NCBI GenBank assembly: GCA_002469915.1
Contig: DKOG01000011.1
Span: 1-11,989 of the forward strand
Direction: 5' to 3'
From: Bacteroidetes bacterium UBA7368
Lineage (GTDB): Bacteria > Bacteroidota > Rhodothermia > Rhodothermales > UBA10348
Length of the DNA stretch: 11,989 nt
Program-made: the position numbers and the translations under genes
The notes under the pieces: model-generated
What the model was told of the DNA's origin: nothing
The model's input: only the letters and a program-made list of their open reading frames with translations
The model's database searches: none
Part shown: piece by piece, positions 1 to 6,153 of the stretch
Position numbering within the stretch: position 1 is the stretch's first letter
Layout: each line of letters starts with the position of its first letter

Positions 1-712
1 ACGACGTGTGTGGATTGATGAGCAATAGTGCATGGCCGTTGGCTGTGTTTTCTGGAGCAATCGCAAAGCCGTTGGATCCCGTTGGCTCAATGTTGGGATC
101 CAGCTCCCAATCTCGTGCCATCGTGATTGAACCGCTTTCTGGACGGACTTCCACGGCCAGCGTACCCATGGGGTCAGCGCCATAGAAGCCTTTTAGCCCA
201 TTTATAGAAATGCGTTCGATATCTCCTCCAATACTGCCCTCACTGAAGGAAAGAGCCATCCACGGCTCGAATCGTGTCAATACTCTCGGCTGGGTTTCGG
301 GATGAGTAGCCAGATAGTAGTTGAGCCCATCTGCCCAAGCATCCATAAGATCTTTAAGCCAGACTTCAGCGTCGTTATACATTTCCCGCAGTTCGGCTTC
401 ATCAATAAACAACCGCATCCTGAGGTCTCTATAGATCTCGTCTTCCCCTTCTGCTTCAGCCAGTCGTCCCATCGCATTCAAGAAATTAACCTCGATACGG
501 TTAAAATCGTCCTCTGCCTGCGCATAGAGCATACCGAAAACAGCATCTGCATCGGTTTCACCATAAATATGAGGAATGCCCCAGTTATCGCGAATGATTT
601 CAATCGATGCCGCTCTCTCCTCCCAAGTAGCGACTTCATCAGATGAAAACTGATTGGCTGGGGTGGAGCATCCAACTCCAAAAACAAGAAGGAGTACAAG
701 AATCTGTTTCAT
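1..712 (-). CDS. Penicillin/AHL acylase-family Ntn hydrolase, lipoprotein, C-terminal part missing
   Basis: The frame is open from an ATG at 710-712 to the left window edge, giving 237 residues of a protein normally around 700-800 long. Residues 1-15 are a lipoprotein signal (MKQILVLLLVFGVGC), so the enzyme is probably anchored in the periplasm or outer membrane. Residues 39-69 (IIRDNWGIPHIYGETDADAV, then FGMLYAQAEDD) are the A-chain hallmark of the family. TGSNGFAIAP at 211-220 and NPHTS at 233-237 mark the start of the B chain. By family knowledge the enzyme is cut after Gly212, and Ser213 becomes the N-terminal nucleophile. Members hydrolyse amide bonds in beta-lactam side chains, acyl-homoserine lactones or other N-acyl compounds; the substrate cannot be read from this part. 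It lies 99 bases downstream of the aldo/keto reductase. No frameshift is seen. Family call is secure, substrate unknown. Confidence 0.9.
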   Translation of the reverse strand, partial: MKQILVLLLVFGVGCSTPANQFSSDEVATWEERAASIEIIRDNWGIPHIYGETDADAVFGMLYAQAEDDFNRIEVNFLNAMGRLAEAEGEDEIYRDLRMRLFIDEAELREMYNDAEVWLKDLMDAWADGLNYYLATHPETQPRVLTRFEPWMALSFSEGSIGGDIERISINGLKGFYGADPMGTLAVEVRPESGSITMARDWELDPNIEPTGSNGFAIAPENTANGHALLLINPHTS

Positions 713-737
713 AACGCGAGTGAGGTTTATCGGAAGC

Positions 738-745
738 CGAATATA
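738..745 (-). promoter_or_regulatory. Possible -7/-10 box for the acylase gene
   Basis: On the minus strand this reads TATATTCG, a fit to the Bacteroidota TAnnTTnG box and also to a sigma-70 -10, placed 25 bases before the acylase ATG. No convincing TTTG or TTGACA element lies 17-21 bases further upstream, so this is only a candidate. The nonamer GTTTATCGG occurs on the plus strand at 725-733 and again at 758-766, flanking the box; its meaning is unknown. Confidence 0.25.
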
Positions 746-811
746 CACTGAGAGCCGTTTATCGGGCGGCCTGCATCAGCTCATCTTGAACTAATCGGGG
801 CCTAGTTTGAA

Positions 812-1783
812 TTAATATGACCATTCCGTTGGTACGCGCTCCCACCTGTGAGCCCTTAGAACCTTGTGTAGTTCTTCCGGCAGGGGCCCGGCATCAGATG
901 CCGCACAATTGGATGTGACATGATTGAGCTTACGCATTCCAGGAATAATGGTCGTCACGTCAGGATTATTGAGAATAAAGCGCAGGGCCATTTCCGGAAG
1001 AGTCATTCCACCAGGAACGATCTCTTTAAGCACATCGGCCCTATCCACACTGGGATGCAAGTTTTCTGGTACGAAATACAGGTTTCGCCAATCTCCGTCG
1101 GGCCATGTCGATTCCTTGGTCAGGTTACCCGTTAAAATGCCTTCATCAAATGGCACCCTAGCGATGATGGCGACGTCATTTTCTCGACATACCGGAAATA
1201 ACTCGTCCTCAGGATTCTGATCGAAAATGTTATATATCACCTGAATGGATTCAATATGGCCACTTTTAACCGTTTGAATCCCATTCCAAGACTCCCATCT
1301 ATTAATAGAGATTCCCGTACCAGATATGAGTCCCTCTGCCTTCAAATCGTCTACTGCTCTAATCCAGCGCTCATCTTCTGCCCACGCGTCTTCCCACACA
1401 TGAAATTGCATAAGATCGTAGTGATCCACGCCGGTGTTCTTAAGACTGCGCTGTACATACTCCCGGATATAGTCAGCTGGGAATACATCGTCCAACTCGG
1501 CCCCACGCACCGAAGGCCATTGCCGATTTTTTGGAGGTATTTTTGTAGCTGTGTATAGTCTCTTATCCGGATTTCGGCGGAGCAAACGACCCAAAAGCAC
1601 CTCTGAGCGGCCATCTCCGTATGCCCAAGCGGTATCAAAGAAGGTGCACCCTGAATCTACTGATAGTTGCAACGCCTCCAGTGATCGATCATCGTCTGAA
1701 TCGGCCCAAGAACCCATTCCCCACATTCCGTGACCGATTTCGCTTACCTGCCAATCTGTCTTCCCAAATCTGCGATGTCTCAT
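812..1783 (-). CDS. Aldo/keto reductase
   Basis: A 323-residue protein, the usual size for a soluble NADP(H)-dependent aldo/keto reductase with a TIM-barrel fold. It has no signal peptide, so it is cytoplasmic. The catalytic tetrad is complete: Asp50 in FFDTAWAYGDGRSE, Tyr55 in the same segment, Lys81 in TATKIPP and His128 in QFHVW. The N-terminus (RRFGKTDWQVSEIGHGMWGMG) is the standard first strand and loop, and NNPDVTTIIPGMRK at 272-285 is the usual late strand before the cofactor-binding helix. The ATG at 1783 has no Shine-Dalgarno sequence. It starts 48 bases after the exported FMN-fold gene, with no promoter or terminator seen between them, so co-transcription is likely. The carbonyl substrate cannot be predicted. 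The C-terminal tail ends WSY. Confidence 0.93.
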   Translation of the reverse strand: MRHRRFGKTDWQVSEIGHGMWGMGSWADSDDDRSLEALQLSVDSGCTFFDTAWAYGDGRSEVLLGRLLRRNPDKRLYTATKIPPKNRQWPSVRGAELDDVFPADYIREYVQRSLKNTGVDHYDLMQFHVWEDAWAEDERWIRAVDDLKAEGLISGTGISINRWESWNGIQTVKSGHIESIQVIYNIFDQNPEDELFPVCRENDVAIIARVPFDEGILTGNLTKESTWPDGDWRNLYFVPENLHPSVDRADVLKEIVPGGMTLPEMALRFILNNPDVTTIIPGMRKLNHVTSNCAASDAGPLPEELHKVLRAHRWERVPTEWSY

Positions 1784-1831
1784 GTTCGATCTGAAATTTT
1801 CAATTTTGTTGCTTTCAGGGCTTGCGGTTAT

Positions 1832-2353
1832 CTACAAATCGGCCCTTGGTGCCTGCCATGTACCTTCATGCCCGATCATTTCGTGCTCATAACTGACCAC
1901 TTCTAGATGAGACGGGATGAACTTAATGAGCAGGTAAAGAGACCGGTCTGGATAGAACTCTTCCCATGAATCCTTCCACCACTTAGCCTTTGCATCTTCA
2001 TCGTCGACCAAAACCGACTGCCCAGTTAGCACCACATACCCGAGGCCATTGGGCACCTGATAGTGAAGCGTTGCGCGAGCGTCATTTCTAATTTCATCCA
2101 CTTTGGCGCTATTCCGGTTCGTCGCCATCCAAACGACCAGATCTTCGTCCGGCTGAAAAGCTTCCATGGTCCGCGCCTGCGGATGACCAGATGCATCAAG
2201 AGTGATCAAAGTTGCGTACGGCAATGCCGTTATTAATTCCAAAGCAACTTCCACAACTACGTCGTTCGACCACGGCCCCTCACTTTCGGTCTGCCCTAGA
2301 ACAAGAGCAGGAGAAACGGTCAAAAAGAAGGTTAAAAAGAGGATTTTAAGCAT
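1832..2353 (-). CDS. Exported pyridoxamine 5'-phosphate oxidase-like (FMN split-barrel) protein
   Basis: A 173-residue protein. Residues 1-20 form a Sec-type signal peptide (MLKILFLTFFLTVSPALVLG, cut near Gly20/Gln21) without twin arginines. Residues about 35-155 match the split-barrel fold of the PNPOx-like general-stress-protein 26 group: YATLITLDASGHPQARTMEAF, then VVWMATNRNSAKVDEIRND, then GYVVLTGQSVLVDDEDAKAKWW, and a final strand LYLLIKFIPSHLEVVSYE. Arg61-Thr62, Thr78, Ser82 and Lys84 sit where the family usually contacts the flavin phosphate, so FMN or a related cofactor may still be bound. This is a single-domain relative and need not make pyridoxal phosphate. It heads the minus-strand run with the aldo/keto reductase. 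Cytoplasmic members are the norm, so the signal peptide is the unusual part. The reaction is unknown. Confidence 0.82.
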   Translation of the reverse strand: MLKILFLTFFLTVSPALVLGQTESEGPWSNDVVVEVALELITALPYATLITLDASGHPQARTMEAFQPDEDLVVWMATNRNSAKVDEIRNDARATLHYQVPNGLGYVVLTGQSVLVDDEDAKAKWWKDSWEEFYPDRSLYLLIKFIPSHLEVVSYEHEMIGHEGTWQAPRADL

Positions 2354-2698
2354 CTGCAGGGCCTTATTACTGACTAATACGGTTCCAATATATCATAAAG
2401 CAGCGGGGATTACACGGCTTGAAATGGTTGCGAATATCTCCTTCTCGACCGCCTTATCTACGCCAATCTCCCTGCATCCCTTCACTTAGAACTGTCTATT
2501 GCCCCTTTGATATAGCATGGGCACGATAGATGTAAATCCCCGGAGATACTACCCCATCATAGCCTCGAAGCGTTTTTTCAGAACAATGCTTCTCCAATAC
2601 AAGCAAACGCGTGAAAAGCAGGAATCTCAGGAATCTCCACGACTTTCCCGTCTCGAGACAGTAGATTGGAGACTTCTTCCGTAAAAAACCCAGGTCCC
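2354..2698. other. Divergent intergenic region without a gene
   Basis: This 345-base stretch separates the minus-strand FMN-fold gene from the plus-strand DUF5916 gene and should hold promoters for both. Only the minus-strand TATATTGG box stands out. No good promoter for the plus strand was found. It also holds a tandem 9-base repeat (AGGAATCTC at 2620-2628 and 2629-2637) and a 10-base palindrome (GTCTCGAGAC at 2650-2659). Neither is beyond chance. No small gene, RNA or terminator is convincing. Confidence 0.6.
2385..2414 (-). promoter_or_regulatory. Possible promoter for the FMN-fold / aldo-keto reductase genes
   Basis: On the minus strand, TATATTGG (2385-2392) fits the Bacteroidota TAnnTTnG box and lies 31 bases before the ATG at 2353. 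Upstream, TGTAAT (2409-2414) is separated from TATATT by 16 bases and would be a poor -35. No TTTG lies at the spacing expected for a sigma-ABfr promoter. Candidate only. Confidence 0.3.
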
Positions 2699-5029
2699 AT
2701 GCCGTCTGCCCTACGTTTTTTAATGGTTATCGGAGCTTGTTTAATCATTTCGCAACCTGCCGTTGGCCAAGACGTGTCCGCCACCCGCAGGTCTGATCTA
2801 GACATTGCCATTCCAAAACTTGAACCGACTCTCCTATCGATTGACGGCTTCCTGAATGAGAATATGTGGAATCAGGCAGCCGTGACCAGCGATTTCACAG
2901 AATACATCCCCACAGATGGGAGACCGGCTGAAGACCAAACAAGGGTACTCGTCTGGTATGGATCCGAAGCCCTATACATCGGAATCGAAGCGGATGAGGT
3001 TCACGGAGAAGTTCGATCTACCCTTGCAGACCGGGATAAACTGGACAACGATGATCGGGTAGTGATCGTGTTGGACACATATGATGATCAACGCTCGGCC
3101 TTTGCCTTTATCGTCAATCCGATTGGGCAACAAGCAGATGGAATGTTAAGAGACGTATCGTCCGCAAGCAGTTTTGGAGTCTCGTTACCTTTTTCCATAG
3201 ATGAAAATCCTGATTTTGTTTTCACATCACAGGGACGCCTCACCGAGAAGGGGTTCGTTGTCGAAATTGAAATCCCCTTCAAGAGTCTGCGATTTGGCAA
3301 TGCCAAATCGCAGAAGTGGGGTTTTAACGTCCTGCGTAAGGTCCAACATTCTGACTATTGGTCATCATGGAGTGGTGCACGCTTGGGTGGAGCGTCTTTT
3401 CTTGCTCAAAACGGTTCACTTACCGGACTTTCCGAACTCACTCGAGGACGGGTTCTGGATATCAATCCGGAGATCCGAGGAGCGATGCAGCGCGGTCCTG
3501 ATCCAGCCTCATTCGAGAGAGATATCACAGACCCGTTAGGTTTAAATGCACGGTACGGACTCTCCTCTAATATGGTCATCAATGCGACGCTCAATCCTGA
3601 CTTTTCGCAAATCGAAGCCGATGTTGCGCAGATCAATTACGATCCCCGAAGATCTGTGTCGTTCCCCGAGAAGCGGCCATTTTTTCTGGATGGAATCGAA
3701 ATGTTCAGTACACCTACCCGACTTATTTATACACGTAGCATTGCCAATCCCTTGGCCGCAGTAAAACTGGCAGGAAAAACAGGCTCGACTACGATTGCCG
3801 CCCTCTCTGCCATTGATAATAGTGGACCATCGATCGCAGAAGTAGATGCCTCCTACATCAACGCTATCCGACTGAAACGGGACCTTGGTGGCCAAAACAG
3901 CTTGGGCGTCGTGTACACCGATCGTATGCACGGCGATTGGGCCAACCGGGTCTTCGCTCTCGATGGCAACCTCATTGCAAACGATACTTATTCCATCCGA
4001 GCCCAAACTGGATTCAGCTCTACAACCGGTATCGACGGCATCGCGCCCATGTGGAACGCCAGCGCAAACGTCTCTACTCGAAAGTGGTCCGGTGGCGTAA
4101 ACACCTCAGGTTACCATGCCGACTTCGACCCGGCCGTAGGCTTCCTGAGCCGAGGCAACCAGGTAACGATTGGCGCCAGTGCCGTCAGAACCATCTATGG
4201 CAAAGAAGGGGCCTTTTTAGAACGCTCCAGCCTTTCCGTTCGGCTCACCGGCGTATGGGAATACCAAGGATTCTTTGATGGAGATGACCCCGAGGATATT
4301 CGATTCTATCCGACATTCAATTTCCAGATGAGAGGTGGATGGAATCTGAACATTTTCACCTGGATTGAGACCTTCGGTTACCCAGGTAACTTCTTCACGC
4401 ACTACTATCTCAAAACGGATACAGGTTTCGAGCCCTACAAAGGTGTACCGAACCTGTTCAATATTGGGCCCATGATTAGCCTCTCTACGCCCCAATTCAA
4501 TAAGTTTTCCGGCTCAGTCCGTTATGGTTTTGGTAGAGACCCGAATTACGACGAATGGGCCGACGCTAACATTCGCATTATCGAGTTCAACGGTAGATAC
4601 ACGCCCACCGATCAATTGCGATTCGAGTTTAGATACGACCATCAGCAGCATTTTCGAGCATCGGACAAGTCGCTGGTCTCCCTTAGCCGTGTTCCAAGAC
4701 TGAAGATCGAGTACCAGATCACACCAACCTTGTTTGTGCGCTTCGTAGGGCAATATCGCGCATCATACAAGGATGCACTTCGGGACGACTCAAGAACGGA
4801 TCTTCCCGTGTATTTCCAAACCAGTGATGGAAGCTTTGTCAAAGCCGACAGCCGTCGTTCTAATAATATGCAGGCGGATTTCCTCATGTCCTACCGGCCC
4901 ACGCCAGGAACCGTGGTATTCATTGGATACGGCACGGCAATGAGCGAAATGGACACCTATCGTTTCCGCGATATTACGCGCCGAGCGGACGGCTTCTTTA
5001 TGAAGCTCAGTTACCTATTCCGGATGTAA
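2699..5029 (+). CDS. DUF5916 outer-membrane protein with N-terminal CBM9-like domain
   Basis: A 776-residue protein. The ATG at 2699 is preferred over an in-frame TTG at 2666, because it puts a clean Sec signal at residues 1-24 (MPSALRFLMVIGACLIISQP, then AVGQ). Residues about 40-200 resemble the carbohydrate-binding family 9-like sandwich (IDGFLNENMWNQA, VLVWYGSEALYIGIEADE, DDRVVIVLDTYDD, GFVVEIEIPFKSLRF). The rest is the DUF5916 region with its signature NPDFSQIEADVAQINYDPRR (299-318), FPEKRPFFLDG (322-332) and IYTRSIANP. The second half is full of alternating, aromatic-rich strands and ends in LSYLFRM, as expected of a transmembrane beta-barrel. The function of DUF5916 proteins is not established; binding or transport at the cell surface is inference. 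The gene converges with proC 45 bases away, and no good terminator was found between them. Confidence 0.9.
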   Translation: MPSALRFLMVIGACLIISQPAVGQDVSATRRSDLDIAIPKLEPTLLSIDGFLNENMWNQAAVTSDFTEYIPTDGRPAEDQTRVLVWYGSEALYIGIEADEVHGEVRSTLADRDKLDNDDRVVIVLDTYDDQRSAFAFIVNPIGQQADGMLRDVSSASSFGVSLPFSIDENPDFVFTSQGRLTEKGFVVEIEIPFKSLRFGNAKSQKWGFNVLRKVQHSDYWSSWSGARLGGASFLAQNGSLTGLSELTRGRVLDINPEIRGAMQRGPDPASFERDITDPLGLNARYGLSSNMVINATLNPDFSQIEADVAQINYDPRRSVSFPEKRPFFLDGIEMFSTPTRLIYTRSIANPLAAVKLAGKTGSTTIAALSAIDNSGPSIAEVDASYINAIRLKRDLGGQNSLGVVYTDRMHGDWANRVFALDGNLIANDTYSIRAQTGFSSTTGIDGIAPMWNASANVSTRKWSGGVNTSGYHADFDPAVGFLSRGNQVTIGASAVRTIYGKEGAFLERSSLSVRLTGVWEYQGFFDGDDPEDIRFYPTFNFQMRGGWNLNIFTWIETFGYPGNFFTHYYLKTDTGFEPYKGVPNLFNIGPMISLSTPQFNKFSGSVRYGFGRDPNYDEWADANIRIIEFNGRYTPTDQLRFEFRYDHQQHFRASDKSLVSLSRVPRLKIEYQITPTLFVRFVGQYRASYKDALRDDSRTDLPVYFQTSDGSFVKADSRRSNNMQADFLMSYRPTPGTVVFIGYGTAMSEMDTYRFRDITRRADGFFMKLSYLFRM

Positions 5030-5074
5030 GGTTTCGGAACGAGCCTACTCCCTGATGCCCCAAAGCAGGATGGC

Positions 5075-5884
5075 TTAACCCAATTCCTGCGCACGTGCGG
5101 CAGAGGTTAGAATTCCTCGGATCATGGCCGAACTAAAGCCTCGATGTTCAAGTTCGTTCAAGCCAGCGATGGTGCATCCTCGCGGAGTTGTGACGCGATC
5201 TATTTCACTTTCCGGATGAGCGCCATTCTGAAGAATGAGATCTGCTGCTCCCCGGGCCGTCTGGGCAGCTAACAGCAGGGCTTCATCGGCATGAAAACCG
5301 ATTTCAGTTCCGCCCTGAGCTGCAGCACGTATGGTTCTGAGGAAAAAGGCGATTCCACATGCGCACAAAGCTGTCGCAGGTGTCATCATTTCCTCATCTA
5401 TCACCAACGTAATTCCAACTACATCGAATAAGGATTCGGCGACTTCCACACCAGAGCGATGGGTATCCACGGCTAGGCACGTCATCGATGTCATGGTTTC
5501 CACGGCTGTATTGGGCATGGCTCGAACCAATGCGACTCCATCGGGAAGTCGGCTTGCAATTCGATCCATGGTCACTCCAGTTATTACGGAAATAATTGTG
5601 TGACTATCTACATCCACGACTGAAGCAATTTCCGATAACACATCCTCCAATTGTCCCGGCTGAACGGCCAGTATGATGCAATCCGCATCCAGTACCGCTT
5701 TTTGATTGTCTGTGCCCACTGAGAATCCTTCTCCTTTCAAGGTAGCCAGCCGATCTGGGTGCCGTCTCGTGACGTGGACATTTTTTGCCTTAAGCAAACC
5801 TGCTTTAACCCAGCCTCTTGCAAGCGCATGGCCTAGGTTTCCCCCTCCAATAATGGCTATTCGCTTCACTTTTCGCATTCTCAT
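5075..5884 (-). CDS. proC: Pyrroline-5-carboxylate reductase
   Basis: A 269-residue cytoplasmic enzyme that reduces 1-pyrroline-5-carboxylate to proline with NAD(P)H, the last step of proline synthesis. The N-terminal Rossmann fold is seen at RIAIIGGGNLGHALARG (8-23; glycines 13, 14, 15 and 18), followed by AVQP (73-76) and RAMPNTAV (121-128). The C-terminal helical dimer domain carries the ProC signature VTTPRGCTIAGLNELEHRGF (231-250). The usual GSGPAY loop is replaced by ACGIAF (175-180), a form I associate with Bacteroidota ProC rather than damage. Met1 or Met3 could be the start; neither has a Shine-Dalgarno sequence. A 12-base palindrome (ATAGTGCACTAT, 5883-5894) overlaps the start codon. 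It stands alone on the minus strand, with no other proline gene in view. Confidence 0.95.
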   Translation of the reverse strand: MRMRKVKRIAIIGGGNLGHALARGWVKAGLLKAKNVHVTRRHPDRLATLKGEGFSVGTDNQKAVLDADCIILAVQPGQLEDVLSEIASVVDVDSHTIISVITGVTMDRIASRLPDGVALVRAMPNTAVETMTSMTCLAVDTHRSGVEVAESLFDVVGITLVIDEEMMTPATALCACGIAFFLRTIRAAAQGGTEIGFHADEALLLAAQTARGAADLILQNGAHPESEIDRVTTPRGCTIAGLNELEHRGFSSAMIRGILTSAARAQELG

Positions 5885-6051
5885 AGTGCACTATTCTTCG
5901 TTTTGAATTCCTGACGAGCCGCCGTTTACTCTTCTCGAAACCAATTTAACTCAAAACACGCGGCGCGTTGCAGGATTCCCGCTACATTCAGTTCATTCTT
6001 AATCGATACCAACTCGCCTCGATATTCAGTACGCAAGGGCGCTGTTTTCCC

Positions 6052-6068
6052 CTCTAGACAATCTAGAG
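6052..6068. repeat. 7-bp perfect inverted repeat, 3-base loop
   Basis: CTCTAGA and TCTAGAG are separated by CAA, upstream of dcp. It could be an operator or a leader hairpin. There is no T-tract, so it is not an intrinsic terminator. One such repeat is near chance expectation in a window of this size. Confidence 0.35.
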
Positions 6069-6141
6069 AGCCACCCGTATCCTCCCACCCCAGCATCAAA
6101 GTTTCACCCAGGTAGTCAGAAGAATGTTCTCTCGAAAAACT

Positions 6142-6145
6142 GAGG
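6142..6145 (+). promoter_or_regulatory. Shine-Dalgarno that fixes the dcp start
   Basis: GAGG lies 8 bases before the ATG at 6154. This supports that start over the in-frame ATG at 6124, and the resulting N-terminus is a proper lipoprotein signal. It is one of few Shine-Dalgarno-like sites in the window. Confidence 0.5.
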
Positions 6146-6153
6146 CCGCTACT

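Larger units (their letters stand above)
5885..6153. other. Divergent intergenic region between proC and dcp
   Basis: No gene is supported in this stretch. It holds the 12-base palindrome at the proC start and a short perfect hairpin or operator-like inverted repeat, CTCTAGA-CAA-TCTAGAG (6052-6068), about 85 bases before the dcp start. On the minus strand TAAATTGG, just upstream of proC, is one base off the TAnnTTTG box but lacks a partner element. Nothing clear is seen for dcp. Confidence 0.5.

Noticed and set aside
277..699. Two minus-strand frames (277-477 and 478-699) that look like small proteins
   Set aside because: They lie in a different frame from the acylase, whose continuous frame with signal peptide and family motifs covers the same bases.
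2620..2637. Tandem 9-base repeat AGGAATCTC
   Set aside because: Two short copies only, no further units and no relation to a promoter element; likely chance.
2650..2659. Palindrome GTCTCGAGAC
   Set aside because: Ten-base palindromes are expected roughly a dozen times in a window of this size.
2666..2698. Upstream TTG start for the DUF5916 protein
   Set aside because: It would place eleven residues, including prolines, ahead of a good signal peptide that begins exactly at the ATG at 2699.
5029..5046. Hairpin just after the DUF5916 stop as a terminator
   Set aside because: About seven pairs, with a bulge and a wobble, and no T-tract on either strand.
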